The position numbers were made by a program, and so were the translations under genes. Source: Caryophanon latum (GTDB taxonomy: Bacteria; Bacillota; Bacilli; Bacillales_A; Planococcaceae). Taken from it: 64,000 nt of DNA. The DNA is taken from NCBI RefSeq assembly GCF_001700325.1, contig NZ_MATO01000078.1:1-64000 (forward strand), given 5' to 3'. Position 1 is the stretch's first letter. Each line of letters opens with the position of its first letter. A model generated the notes under the pieces. It did not search any database and had not been told where the DNA came from. It was given only the letters and a program-made list of their open reading frames with translations. Shown here piece by piece: positions 16,122 through 25,595 of the stretch.

Positions 16122-17219
16122 CTACACTTTAATTTTACGCCCGCGCCACATAACGGAATGCAACACATGCGTGCGGTATAGCGAATACATAAAAACGCTC
16201 GTAAAAAACAGCACGTACAGCGGATATGTCAAAATAATAATTGGATGGAAATTGCCCGCACGTCTAACTAGCACGTACATATGCACACCATACGCAACAT
16301 ATAACGAGACGCTTACAATCAATAACGGTGAGCTAATCGACAACATGAGCGCAGCAACGACCATAATGACACCGAAAATCCAACCTTGAATGAGCGCCAT
16401 TACAGCTCGATGCGTCGATTGTGAAGCAGTCGCTAAATTTTTTGTCCACCCTTCAACGAGTTGTCCGATGCCTTCTTCATACATGCGCATATTCATTATG
16501 CCGCGCCCGACGTAGTTCGTCACCGGTAGCTGCTTTGCAATAAACACGTCACTTAGCGCAAAATCGTCCATAATCGATTCTTCCGCCGCCTCATGCCCAC
16601 CTGTTTGCTCGTAGCTTTGTCGGTCGCACAAAATGCACGGACCAAATGAGCCTGCTGTCGACAATCGCGACTGCCAAACTGTAAACACATTCATTCCCGT
16701 TAGCACAATGACGTTAAATACTGCTGACAAATTTTCATAACGCTTCGTAATACGGTGATACGGCTGCACCGACAAAATTCCTTTACCGTACTGCGCGTAA
16801 AAGCTCGTCATCATGCGCGACAAGCTATGCTCACTTGCAAGCTGCACATCCGCATCTAAAAATAATAACCAATCACCCGTCGCCTGCTTTGCCCCGTATG
16901 CACATGCATTCGCTTTCCCTGGCGTCATAGTGCCAACGACTTCACTTGTGATAACGTGCGCACCGTAACGCATTGCGACGGCTGCCGTATCGTCAATTGA
17001 GCCATCATCGACCACTAGCACATCGAACCCCCGCCACGTTTGCATCGCGAGTGATTGCAGGAGCGGTTCGATGCGCAATGCCTCGTTACGTGCAGGAATA
17101 ATTATCGTTAATGTATGTGTAATCGCTTGCTTCGTAATAGGTGGCTCGTTCGTTTTCCAAAACATAAGTATGCCGCATAGTAAGCCGACACAAGCTAGTA
17201 ACAATAAAATCGCTGCCAT
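16122..17219 (-). CDS. crtQ: 4,4'-diaponeurosporenoate glycosyltransferase
   Basis: Family 2 glycosyltransferase that attaches glucose to the carboxyl group of diaponeurosporenoate. The GT-A fold shows IIIPARNEALRIEPLLQSL, VVDDGSIDDT, LLFLDADVQL and the SVQPYH...GMNVF stretch seen in staphylococcal CrtQ. One N-terminal and several C-terminal membrane segments anchor it. Length 365 aa, close to the 375 aa of the S. aureus enzyme. ATG 17219 follows AAGGAG. It lies between crtP (11 bp upstream) and crtO in one operon. Confidence 0.9.
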   Translation of the reverse strand: MAAILLLLACVGLLCGILMFWKTNEPPITKQAITHTLTIIIPARNEALRIEPLLQSLAMQTWRGFDVLVVDDGSIDDTAAVAMRYGAHVITSEVVGTMTPGKANACAYGAKQATGDWLLFLDADVQLASEHSLSRMMTSFYAQYGKGILSVQPYHRITKRYENLSAVFNVIVLTGMNVFTVWQSRLSTAGSFGPCILCDRQSYEQTGGHEAAEESIMDDFALSDVFIAKQLPVTNYVGRGIMNMRMYEEGIGQLVEGWTKNLATASQSTHRAVMALIQGWIFGVIMVVAALMLSISSPLLIVSVSLYVAYGVHMYVLVRRAGNFHPIIILTYPLYVLFFTSVFMYSLYRTHVLHSVMWRGRKIKV

Positions 17220-17230
17220 ACACTCACTCC

Positions 17231-18709
17231 TTATTTACGCTGCGCAGCAATTTTGTCTGCAACTTGCTGCCCACTAAGTGTCACCATTGGCATGCCACCA
17301 CCTGGATTCACCGTACCGCCAACGAAGAACAGATTGTCATACAGTTCACTTTGCTTTTTATGTTTGAAGCCTTTGTTTTTCTTCTTATCTGATACTGTAC
17401 CGTAAATTGCACCGCGGTCTGAGCTGTATGTACGTTGTATGTCGTGCGGTGTCCACATATCTTTCGTCACAATATGCTTGCGCAAATCCGTTAGCCCAAG
17501 TCGCTCTAACTTATCGAGTACGATTTCGCCAAACTGCTCGTATTGCTGGCGCGTATATGCCCCTTCCTGTAAATACGGAATGTGCGGCAAAATTTTTAAG
17601 TTTTCATGCCCTGGTAACGCCTGTGCTGCGTCCGTTTTATTAACGTTCACTAAATAAATAACCGGATCGTCTGGCAAAATGTGCTGCTTGAAAATACGTT
17701 TCATTTGGCGCTTCATATCGTCTGCGAAAAAAAAGTTGTGATGCGCAAGCTGCGGGTACTGTTTATTGACACCTAAATGGAGCACGAGCCCTGAGCTTGC
17801 TGGTTCGAACTGATCGCGCAGCTTCGTCATATAGCTTTCCTTTTCATGCGTTAGCTGCTCGTACGCTGGAATGACTTCCATATTTGATACAAAATAATTC
17901 GCCTCAAGCTTCGTACCGTCATCTAAATACGCTGCAATTACGCGACGCTTCTCCGTATCAAATTTCACAACTTTTTTGTTCACATGTAACTCTACACCAA
18001 TTTCCTCTGCAAGCTTTGCGAGCGCTAATCCTAAATGATGCATACCACCTTTTACATACCAAATGCCTTGTGCGTGCTGCATGTATAACATCATATTTAG
18101 CACGGTCGGCGCATCATAAGACGATGAACCAACATATTTTACGATGTAGCTCAGCATGTCACGGAACTGTTTATTTTTAACGTACTTCGCAATACCGTCA
18201 TACATCGACGTGCCGATATCAAATTGACGCAGTGCACGAATTGCCCCGTGATGCTGCATAATTTCATTTAAATCATCAAGCCCTTTGTCGAAATATCCTT
18301 CCTCTGTTACATCGTACAAACGCTTCGCATATACTAACAGCTGCTCGTATTGCTGCATGTCCTTTTTTGTGAGCGTACTATTACGGCGAAGCATTTCATC
18401 AATATCCTCATGCAAATCAAGCACGTTGCCATTTGGAAAAAACGAACGCCATTGATGAGGTAAGCGCTCAATCGTTACGTAATCACTCATATTTTTACTG
18501 CTGCGCGTAAACAGCGTCTCAAAAATATGTGGCATCGTTAAAATGGATGGTCCTAAATCAAAGCCAAAACCGTCTTGCTCTAATCGATTGAGCTTCCCTC
18601 CGATATGTCCGTTTTGCTCATACAATGAAACGTCATAGCCTCGCTGCCTTAGTGAGATCGCCGCAGATACGCCGCCAAGCCCACCGCCAATAATGACTAC
18701 TTTCTTCAT
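17231..18709 (-). CDS. crtP: Diaponeurosporene oxidase (CrtP / CrtNb type)
   Basis: FAD enzyme of the phytoene-desaturase superfamily. It oxidises the terminal methyl of 4,4'-diaponeurosporene toward the carboxylic acid. I call CrtP rather than CrtN because long stretches match staphylococcal CrtP as I know it: GFGFDLGPSILTMPHIFE, MSDYVTIERLPHQWRSFFP, YVGSSSYDAPTVL and GGTVNPGGGMPMVTLSGQQV. The FAD motif is VVIIGGGLGGVSAAISL. 492 aa is the usual length. Start ATG 18709 follows AAAGGGGG. First gene of crtP-crtQ-crtO. The genes making the C30 backbone and diaponeurosporene (crtM, crtN) are not in this window. Confidence 0.9.
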   Translation of the reverse strand: MKKVVIIGGGLGGVSAAISLRQRGYDVSLYEQNGHIGGKLNRLEQDGFGFDLGPSILTMPHIFETLFTRSSKNMSDYVTIERLPHQWRSFFPNGNVLDLHEDIDEMLRRNSTLTKKDMQQYEQLLVYAKRLYDVTEEGYFDKGLDDLNEIMQHHGAIRALRQFDIGTSMYDGIAKYVKNKQFRDMLSYIVKYVGSSSYDAPTVLNMMLYMQHAQGIWYVKGGMHHLGLALAKLAEEIGVELHVNKKVVKFDTEKRRVIAAYLDDGTKLEANYFVSNMEVIPAYEQLTHEKESYMTKLRDQFEPASSGLVLHLGVNKQYPQLAHHNFFFADDMKRQMKRIFKQHILPDDPVIYLVNVNKTDAAQALPGHENLKILPHIPYLQEGAYTRQQYEQFGEIVLDKLERLGLTDLRKHIVTKDMWTPHDIQRTYSSDRGAIYGTVSDKKKNKGFKHKKQSELYDNLFFVGGTVNPGGGMPMVTLSGQQVADKIAAQRK

Positions 18710-18837
18710 ATTTTTTCCCCCTTTATATGTAAAACGCCCATCACGTACAACGCGACAAACGCTTACAAGCACATTTCCCAATAAAATGTGCTCGTAATCA
18801 TTTCTTTATATATAAATTGAACTTAAAAAAGTAACCG

Positions 18838-18968
18838 TTCTTTTGTTTCGGCGGACGCTTTTCGCGGGCGCGCCCTCAACTAATTTTTGTCGAGCAAGCT
18901 CTCCAAAAATGGATTTTCGGTGCGTGCTTGTCCCGCAGAAGTCGCCGCCTCACGTCAGAACGATGCTT
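18838..18968. repeat. Diverged interspersed repeat upstream of crtP
   Basis: Inverted ends TTTCGGCGGACGCTTTTCGCGG and CCCGCAGAAGTCGCCGCC enclose a variant core (CTCAAC ... GGTGCGTGCTTG). Related ends occur in the repeat at 42418-42657. Confidence 0.6.
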
Positions 18969-19106
18969 TCTTTCCTCATGTTAGACACAAAAGTTCAATC
19001 TCTATAGTAGAAGCATTCATCATTTTTTATTTATGTACAAGATGAACAAATATGTTGCGTGAGAGCGTATATTCAAGCATTCCATATAGAAACAAGCATA
19101 ACAGGT

Positions 19107-19348
19107 CTGTTGATTAGCTATTTTTATACAGCTGAATTGCTTGTTTTTAGTAGCAAGACGGAGATGAACGCTGCATTTTTGTGGCATGGAGCGGGTGAAT
19201 AGCTCGTGCCTCAAGACCCCGTAAGCCTCGACATAGGAGAGGCGCGGAGGCTTGAGGAAGGTGATGAGCGCCACGTCCATGTGGCATCACCTTCATGACC
19301 AACATCGTGTTACCATACGCGAAATGCCAGTTTAATGGCTAATCAACA
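19107..19348. repeat. Interspersed mosaic repeat, family 1 (copy 2, inverted)
   Basis: 242 bp bounded by TGTTGATTAGCTA and TGGCTAATCAACA (12 of 13 complementary). The order of its two end types and modules is opposite to the copy at 1959-2226. It contains core GCCTCAAGACCCCG ... GGAGGCTTGAGG and the hairpin module. Confidence 0.85.
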
Positions 19349-19465
19349 CGCTTGCAAGCATAATAAAAATCACATAAAATTCCCACTATATAGAAGTTTA
19401 CCTACATTTTTCTACGCACTCTTATCAATTTCATGAGCCTATCATCCCTAAATTGTTTATATTAG

Positions 19466-19494
19466 TAGACAACTGCATTTCTGTCGTGTATACT
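19466..19494 (+). promoter_or_regulatory. Promoter of the cold-shock gene
   Basis: TAGACA (19466-19471) and TATACT (19489-19494) with a 17-bp spacer. The transcript start would be near 19501, giving a leader of about 140 nt. Confidence 0.7.
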
Positions 19495-19526
19495 AACCTT
19501 AGTAAGATAATTTCAAAACAACTAAT

Positions 19527-19598
19527 AAATTCACCTATTCCAAAGAGTATTTGTTTTTTATAGTTAGTACTTTTTGGAATATGTGAATTTTTTCTTTT
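19527..19598 (+). promoter_or_regulatory. Long hairpin in the cold-shock mRNA leader
   Basis: Bases 19527-19549 pair with 19569-19591 in a stem of about 23 bp with a single C-U mismatch and a U-rich loop, followed by TTTTTTCTTTT. It resembles both a cold-responsive leader structure and a conditional terminator, and ends about 30 bases before the SD. Confidence 0.65.
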
Positions 19599-19641
19599 GA
19601 AAAAAATCGTCTTATTAATACGATTAATGGAGGTCATTTAA

Positions 19642-19842
19642 ATGACACAAGGTACAGTAAAATGGTTTAACGCAGAAAAAGGTTTCGGTTTCATCGAAGT
19701 TGAAGGCGGCGCGGACGTATTCGCTCACTTCTCAGCTATCCAAGGTGAAGGCTTCAAATCTTTAGAAGAAGGCCAAAAAGTTGAGTTTTCTATCGAAGAC
19801 GGTCAACGTGGCCCACAAGCTACAAACATCGTAAAACTTTAA
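19642..19842 (+). CDS. Cold-shock protein (CspB/CspC type)
   Basis: A 66-aa single OB-fold RNA chaperone that binds single-stranded nucleic acid and keeps mRNA open in the cold. RNP1 is KGFGFIEV and RNP2 is [11 protein letters not shown] 19642 follows TGGAGG by 9 bases. The long leader with a stable hairpin suggests post-transcriptional control by temperature. It is monocistronic with its own terminator. Which csp paralogue this corresponds to cannot be decided. Confidence 0.96.
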   Translation: MTQGTVKWFNAEKGFGFIEVEGGADVFAHFSAIQGEGFKSLEEGQKVEFSIEDGQRGPQATNIVKL

Positions 19843-19858
19843 TTTTTACATGTTCGTG

Positions 19859-19899
19859 CAAAAAGAGACATCCTTTTTATAAGGGTGTCTTTTTTTATT
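19859..19899 (+). terminator. Terminator of the cold-shock gene
   Basis: AGACA(T)CCTT / AAGG(G)TGTCT stem followed by TTTTTTT. Confidence 0.85.
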
Positions 19900-20026
19900 T
19901 CTTTTTCGATAGCTACGTTATGTAAATCGATACAAAAGAACGATTTTTAAGTTCATTTTCGCAAATTGTGACATAAGCGCTTTACGAGGTGAAGAAAAAC
20001 GGCAATGGATCGTTAAAAAGAAAGAG

Positions 20027-20318
20027 GCTAGGACAAAACAAAGCGTTACCAGAAAAGTTCATTTTCCGGTAACGCTTTTTACTGTTCAACTTCGCTATGT
20101 TACGCGGGAGTCTACCTCTGCAATTACTCAAGACAGAAGTCCTCGGCGAACCGATGTTGATCATGTAGGCGTGGCGCAATCGCCGCTACTTTCGCCTTGC
20201 TGTCGCAATTTTCTTGGCACGTTTCTTTTCCCCTACGCCGCTTCACGCGCTCCGTCATCAAATTGTGACGATGAATATCATCCGTTGTAGATGAAATTTA
20301 CTTCTATCCCAAACTATT
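20027..20318. repeat. Interspersed repeat, family 3 (long copy) with terminator hairpin
   Basis: Begins GAGGCTAGGACAAAAC, a variant of a GAGGCTGGGACA-type sequence common between genes of Firmicutes. A hairpin AAAGCGTTACC ... GGTAACGCTTTTT (20040-20081) follows, then ACTGTTCAACTTCGCTATGTTACGCG ending CGCTCCGTCATCAAA ... ATGAATATCATCCGTT ... ACTTCTAT. Its two ends match the short copy at 4733-4818. Bases 19900-20026 show nothing clear. Confidence 0.7.
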
Positions 20319-20319
20319 G

Positions 20320-21162
20320 TTACATTTTTTGTGCGAGCTTTTCAATTTGCTCCGCTCCATCTGTTAACGTTTGAATCGACTGCGCAATTTCATGAATCAC
20401 TGCCGATTGATTCTCTGAAATGTCAATCGCATCGTTCACAATCGTTACAACGTTCGCTACTTTGCTATTAAGCTCCTGTAATAGCTGGCGAATTTCATTT
20501 ACAGAATCTGCACTTTGATCAGCTAGTCGTGTAATTTCCTTTGCCACGACACCGAATCCTCGCCCGTACTCTCCTGCACGCGCCGCTTCAATCCCCGCAT
20601 TAAAGCCTAACACACGCGTATTTTTGGCAACGCTATTAATCATATCTAAAATTTTCGTCGTTTCTTCCACTTGCAAACTCATCTCATTTTGTGAGTTCGA
20701 TAAATTATGCATATAATCATTGAAACTCGATGCAGATGTAGCGAGCTCCTCTGTAGAAGCAGAAATTTCCTCAGAGGACGTTGCAAACTGTTGCGAAACT
20801 TCCTTCAAAATCGTTTGCTTTGATGTACTGCGACTAATACCGATACCACCGACAACAGTTCCTTGCGCGTTACGAATTGGTACCATCGTCGCTGTAAATG
20901 GTACACCGTATAGCTCTGCTGGTATGTACATCGACTGTATTTTATTTGATCGTATCACTTGCATCATCGGCTCATCTTGCTGTAACGTTCTTCCTTTCGA
21001 GCTTTGAACGGGAATTTCGTTCGATAAAAGCTGCTCAAGCACTTTCTCTTTACTTGTAATCGTTACATCAACATCTTCAGTAAATAATTGTTTAATTGTT
21101 TGTGCATGCGCGAGAAAAAATTGAAGCGTTTCATCTGTATTATTTTCATTATTAGCGTACAT
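20320..21162 (-). CDS. Soluble methyl-accepting chemotaxis-type protein (YfmS-like)
   Basis: A 280-aa cytoplasmic chemoreceptor without membrane segments. The N-terminal 130 residues form a PAS-like sensory region (PMMQVIRSNK, YGVPFTATMVPIRNAQGTVVGGIGIS). The C-terminal half is a short MCP signalling hairpin with the tip [20 protein letters not shown], which would dock CheA and CheW. Start ATG 21162 follows AGGGGG. Size and layout resemble B. subtilis YfmS. The ligand is unknown. Two membrane chemoreceptors follow upstream as separate units. Confidence 0.85.
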   Translation of the reverse strand: MYANNENNTDETLQFFLAHAQTIKQLFTEDVDVTITSKEKVLEQLLSNEIPVQSSKGRTLQQDEPMMQVIRSNKIQSMYIPAELYGVPFTATMVPIRNAQGTVVGGIGISRSTSKQTILKEVSQQFATSSEEISASTEELATSASSFNDYMHNLSNSQNEMSLQVEETTKILDMINSVAKNTRVLGFNAGIEAARAGEYGRGFGVVAKEITRLADQSADSVNEIRQLLQELNSKVANVVTIVNDAIDISENQSAVIHEIAQSIQTLTDGAEQIEKLAQKM

Positions 21163-21356
21163 GTAAATTCCCCCTATTCATCCTATAAGCCTATTATAGA
21201 GATAGGAAAAGGAAATATATATGTTGAAACAGTAATTTTTTTACGCATATTTACTTTTGTTACTATTCATTGTCTTTTTTTTATGTTTCTTCTATTTTAA
21301 AAACGCTGTGCTAATTGTCCAGTTCGACATGTAGTACAGCGTTCCATTAACACGCG

Positions 21357-21548
21357 TGTTGATTAGCCATTCAATTGGCAGGGCGCGTATTGCGGCTCGC
21401 GGGTGCCTCTGCGGTTACTCGAGGCAGAAAAGATTTTGCTCCTGCGGTTACTCGTCGCAAAAGTCCTGGGGCTCGGGGGAGGACACGAGGTTTGTTCTGA
21501 AGGTGGTGACTCGTGTAGTGGCGTTCACCACCTTCCTCAAGCCTCCTC
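21357..21548. repeat. Interspersed mosaic repeat, family 1 (truncated copy)
   Basis: Left end TGTTGATTAGCCATTCAATTGGCAG is intact, the right TGGCTAATCAACA end is missing. It carries the hairpin module (stem GAAGGTGGTGA / TCACCACCTTC) and an extra GCGGTTACTCG duplication. The end runs close to the stop of the downstream MCP gene. Confidence 0.75.
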
Positions 21549-21577
21549 TTATTTCAAGCTTGTTGTCGTTATCAATG

Positions 21578-23599
21578 TTATTTACCGTCTATATGCACCA
21601 GTTCACCTTTTAATTTAAATTGATTTACGGTTTGCTTTAGCTCCTCCGCTGTTTGAAGCAATGTTTCAGCGCTTTCGGCTACGATGTTCGCGGCATAACG
21701 CTGCTCCTCGGTCGAAGCGGTTACTTCCTCGGTCGCTGCAACAGTTTGCTGGCTCGCTGTCACCATGCTGTTCATCTTTTGTTGTAATAGCATAGTTTCT
21801 TCCACCGTTTGATCTAATTCTATATGAATATTATGAATTGCCTGCTCCATTTGCTGCACTAGCATTGATTGTTTCGTAAACATATCATTCGTTTTCGTAA
21901 CAGCGGTGCTTTGTGTATGTACTTGCGTATCGGTTTGCTTCATTTCTTGTACAGCGACTTGTGTCGTATTTAAAATAGTCGTCACCGTTTGCTGAATCGA
22001 TTCGTTCGCTTTTGCACTTTCTTCTGCTAACTGGCGAACTTCCTCAGCTACGACCGCAAACCCTTTGCCGTGCTCTCCTGCGCGCGCTGCCTCAATTGAC
22101 GCGTTGAGCGCTAACAAATTCGTTTGTTCAGCAATCGCATGAATGAGCTCTGTTTGCCCGTTAATACCTTGTACATTTTGCTCAAGCGTCTGTAACGTTT
22201 GCTGCAGCGACTGCATTTGCTGCTGCACGGAGGCGCTCGTATAATTGAGCTGCTCAATTTGTGTTAAGCCTTGCTCAATGACGTTTGCTGTTTCTTCTGT
22301 CGATTGCGCTAACACATTTGTATTTTCTTGAATACGATGCATCTTTTCCATCACATGCTCCGTCGATTCATTCGCTTCTAATGCACGCTCGCTCACATGA
22401 ACTGCCTCTGACGTAATCGAGTTCGACGCGTCGACAATTTGTCCACTCGTCAGCTGCATTTTTTCGGCGTACGTAGTTAAATTGCTCGATTCATTATGTA
22501 GCTGCATAGCCGTTTGCTGCGCTTTACGAAGAATCGCATCCGTCGTCGATACCATGTTGCTAAACGCATCAACTAAGTTGCCGACTTCATCGTCTGAACG
22601 TTTCGTAAGCGTTACCGTTAAATCCCCTGCGGCAACTTGATGTGCTGTTTGCTCCAAAAGTTGAACAGGTTTCATAATTTTACGTACAATACATGCAATG
22701 AGTACGCTAATCGCAATCATAACAATAATCGCTGTTACAAAAATAGTCGTCAACGTACTTTTCGCCACTTCATTAATGCGCTGCTGCTCATAAATTGCTC
22801 CAACTGTCCATGATATCGTTTCAAGTGGCTCATATACGAATAACTGATCTCCCATTTCTTGCTCTTTCACCGTGAAATCATTTAAATTCATCGACTGTAA
22901 AAACGCATACGCTTCATGCTCAAATACGTTTTCATTTTGTAGCGTCTTATGTACAATTGCTTGCCCATCTTCACTTATGAGCGCAATGTGCCCACCGTAA
23001 CCTGGGTTAAGCTCGTTCATCTTGCTAATTAAATTCGTTAAACTAATGTCAGTTGAGACGACCGCCATGACCGCATCGTTATGATACATCGGTATTGATA
23101 CGGTAACGACAAGCTCTCCTGTAAATGCATCGACGTACGGTGCACTCCACGCAGCCCCTTTTTTCTCTACTGCACTTTTATACCAATCACGTTCTCGTGG
23201 ATCATATCCTTCTGGCACATCATTATTTGGCGAAATGACCGTTTGCCCATTCGCTAGCCCTATGTATGTACTTAAAACACCTTCGTAATGTGCGTTATAT
23301 GGCATGAGCGTTTGAAAAAGCTGCTCCACGCGCAATTGCCCATCCGCAATCGACGCTCGGCTTGCTTCTTGTAGATGCTCGTTGTTCGCCAATAACTGCA
23401 TTCCTTTTTCAAAGTTCGCAAAATAATTCGTAACCGATTGTGCTGTACTTTCTACTGTCGCCTTCGTTTGTTCAATCGTATTGCTTCTTACTTCATTTGA
23501 ACTATTTATTGAAATAATAATAATGATTGCATACGAACAAATTAATGCTGCGATTGTTGGAATTAAAATTTGTTTATTGATTGAAAGTTTTTTAAACAT
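21578..23599 (-). CDS. Methyl-accepting chemotaxis protein with dCACHE sensor
   Basis: Membrane chemoreceptor of 673 aa. A first membrane helix (about 11-31) is followed by a double-Cache extracellular domain (about 35-275, with typical [19 protein letters not shown] and [15 protein letters not shown]), a second helix (about 283-305), HAMP (about 306-360) and the MCP signalling domain with tip [20 protein letters not shown]. Cache domains of this kind bind amino acids or organic acids; the ligand here is unknown. The start ATG 23599 follows AAGGGGGT by about 12 bases. It is a single gene; its stop abuts a truncated repeat. Confidence 0.93.
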   Translation of the reverse strand: MFKKLSINKQILIPTIAALICSYAIIIIISINSSNEVRSNTIEQTKATVESTAQSVTNYFANFEKGMQLLANNEHLQEASRASIADGQLRVEQLFQTLMPYNAHYEGVLSTYIGLANGQTVISPNNDVPEGYDPRERDWYKSAVEKKGAAWSAPYVDAFTGELVVTVSIPMYHNDAVMAVVSTDISLTNLISKMNELNPGYGGHIALISEDGQAIVHKTLQNENVFEHEAYAFLQSMNLNDFTVKEQEMGDQLFVYEPLETISWTVGAIYEQQRINEVAKSTLTTIFVTAIIVMIAISVLIACIVRKIMKPVQLLEQTAHQVAAGDLTVTLTKRSDDEVGNLVDAFSNMVSTTDAILRKAQQTAMQLHNESSNLTTYAEKMQLTSGQIVDASNSITSEAVHVSERALEANESTEHVMEKMHRIQENTNVLAQSTEETANVIEQGLTQIEQLNYTSASVQQQMQSLQQTLQTLEQNVQGINGQTELIHAIAEQTNLLALNASIEAARAGEHGKGFAVVAEEVRQLAEESAKANESIQQTVTTILNTTQVAVQEMKQTDTQVHTQSTAVTKTNDMFTKQSMLVQQMEQAIHNIHIELDQTVEETMLLQQKMNSMVTASQQTVAATEEVTASTEEQRYAANIVAESAETLLQTAEELKQTVNQFKLKGELVHIDGK

Positions 23600-23689
23600 C
23601 CCCCGAGAACAACCCCCTTTATTTTATCAATATATTATTCACTTCCTATTATATCCTTTTTTAATAAACCTGAATATTTCAAATAGGTA

Positions 23690-23731
23690 AAAAATAAAAC
23701 AACACATCTAACGTTCAGATGTGCCGTTTTT
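23690..23731 (-). terminator. Terminator of the 6-TM chemoreceptor gene
   Basis: CACATCT / AGATGTG stem with T-rich sequence on both sides. It follows the stop at 23738 on the minus strand. Confidence 0.7.
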
Positions 23732-23737
23732 TTACGA

Positions 23738-25219
23738 TTATTTTGTTAATTGAATAAGCTCACGGTTTAACGTTTGTAACCTACCTGTCGCCTCACCGAT
23801 TGCCTCTAGTAATTTATGCTCCTCCGAAATAGACGATACGATTTCTTCTGTCGCGGCACTGTTTTGCTGCGACATCGCAGAAAGCACGTCAATTTCATTT
23901 AACAAATGCGTAAATTGGTCGCTGACGTTTTGGATTGCCTGTACGCTCTGCTGCATATTCGCATTCGAAAGATCACTTGAATGCTTCACATCATTAAACA
24001 AGTTCGCAATTTCCTCGAGCAGCTGCTGTCCTTCGACTGCGATTGCTTGCCCACGCATTGATTGCTGCTGCGCAACCGATGATTTGCCAAACAGCTGTGA
24101 CGTCACCTCTGTAATTTGCGAAGCGGTAACGGCACTTTCCTCCGCTAGTTTTCGCACTTCATCTGCTACAACCGCAAACCCTTTACCATGCTCGCCCGCA
24201 CGCGATGCTTCAATTGCTGCGTTTAATGCCAATAAGTTCGTTTGGTCGGCAATGTTTTTAATGGCGTTTAGTAGCTGATTTACTTCCTGCAAGCTCATTT
24301 GCAAATCGTCCATCGTATGTACAGTTACGTTCATCGAGTTGCTTAGCTCATCCATTTGCTTCGTCACTTCATACACGTGCTGCTCATTTTTCGCTAGCTG
24401 CTCGTTCACTTGTTGCGAATGCTGCATCGCCTCTTCCGATAAATGAACTGTTTGTGCAAGCTCTGATTGCGATTCATGCATCATGTCATGCATCACTAAA
24501 ATCGATGTCGCTTCTCCTTGAATGGACTGCGAAATTTGTTGTGTCGAGTTTAAAATCGCATCACTCACGATCGCTAACGAGTTCGATGTTCCTTTTACTT
24601 CATCTGTTTCCGCACCTAACGTATTGGCGCTCTTTTCAATTTTATGTACAAGCTCCTGCGCCTCTTGCAGCAGCTTACTCGTTTCCTCTTCACGCTTTTG
24701 TAAGCTCGCAATGAGTTCACCGCCCCATTCGTTAAGCTTATTTAGCATGTAAAAAATACCGTTATATACGAAAAACTCAATCATGAAAATCGTAAACGTA
24801 TATGTTTCACCTAGCAGCTTTTCTGGTGCAAAAACGTATAACGTCACGATAAAAATGTTGATGCATACACCATACGTAAGCAATATTTTTCGATTAAAAT
24901 AAATAGCCGCCATAATGACCGTAATAAACATAAAATAATGTTTATTGATCGCAAAGCCGTCCAAAATAAATAGCCCGAACACGACCGCCCCAGGCAATGC
25001 GGCAAATAACAACGCTTTAACCGAATCCGCATGCTTTAAAAAATAATTTAAAAACGCACAAATTAAAACGCTCGCACTTGCGATGATATATAACGTCGAC
25101 TGAGCGAATCCATTTTTTATAAGCAATGGCGCAACGATTAACGTCACCATAAAGCATGTAATTTGTAAATTGAGCTTATGAACTTTTTTCGTATTAAATG
25201 AAAAATGTACACCTTCCAT
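23738..25219 (-). CDS. Methyl-accepting chemotaxis protein with a multi-pass membrane sensor
   Basis: A 493-aa receptor whose N-terminal 170 residues form about six membrane helices with almost no extracellular domain, unlike the Cache receptor nearby. The remainder is an MCP signalling domain with tip [20 protein letters not shown] and flanking coiled coils. Such receptors may sense membrane state, light or energy; the stimulus here is unknown. Start ATG 25219 is behind GAGGAGAAG; an in-frame extension upstream is not supported by a ribosome site. Confidence 0.88.
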   Translation of the reverse strand: MEGVHFSFNTKKVHKLNLQITCFMVTLIVAPLLIKNGFAQSTLYIIASASVLICAFLNYFLKHADSVKALLFAALPGAVVFGLFILDGFAINKHYFMFITVIMAAIYFNRKILLTYGVCINIFIVTLYVFAPEKLLGETYTFTIFMIEFFVYNGIFYMLNKLNEWGGELIASLQKREEETSKLLQEAQELVHKIEKSANTLGAETDEVKGTSNSLAIVSDAILNSTQQISQSIQGEATSILVMHDMMHESQSELAQTVHLSEEAMQHSQQVNEQLAKNEQHVYEVTKQMDELSNSMNVTVHTMDDLQMSLQEVNQLLNAIKNIADQTNLLALNAAIEASRAGEHGKGFAVVADEVRKLAEESAVTASQITEVTSQLFGKSSVAQQQSMRGQAIAVEGQQLLEEIANLFNDVKHSSDLSNANMQQSVQAIQNVSDQFTHLLNEIDVLSAMSQQNSAATEEIVSSISEEHKLLEAIGEATGRLQTLNRELIQLTK

Positions 25220-25271
25220 GTAATGCTTCTCCTCTTTTCTTCCCTCATTAAATGTTATAAAGCTCCTCACG

Positions 25272-25480
25272 ATAACGTTGAATTGCCGTTCGCGTCGAAA
25301 CAGACGCAGAGACGAACACGTTATTAGAAATGGTCATCGCCTTTCTAAAACAACGTGCCAACTTACAGTAACGAACCTACTTATAGCGGCTCTTCACCAT
25401 AACTTGGGGTTGCTTTTCACGTCGAGGCAGTCTCGTTTCAAGCAACTTTTATACGTCAACCCCAGCTTACGGTAATGAAC
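25272..25480. repeat. Interspersed repeat, family 2: coreless copy plus a degenerate neighbour
   Basis: 25388-25480 has the same shell ends as 9118-9301 (CTTCACCATAACTTGGGGTTG ... CAACCCCAGCTTACGGTAATG) but goes directly from GTCGAGGCAG to TCTCGTTTCAAGC, lacking the roughly 90-bp core. 25272-25376 is a degenerate related element (... CCAACTTACAGTAACGAACC). Confidence 0.8.
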
Positions 25481-25551
25481 CTATTATAGCCTAAATATAA
25501 CATAATATTCCTTTGTTCTAACAACGATTTTCATAATATTCCACACAAATG

Positions 25552-25591
25552 AAAAAACCATCAACTGTAGCGATGTCACTACAATTGATGG
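25552..25591 (-). terminator. Terminator of the Crp/Fnr-family gene
   Basis: CCATCAATTGTAG ... CTACAGTTGATGG followed by TTTTTT on the minus strand. Confidence 0.88.
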
Positions 25592-25595
25592 CGAA

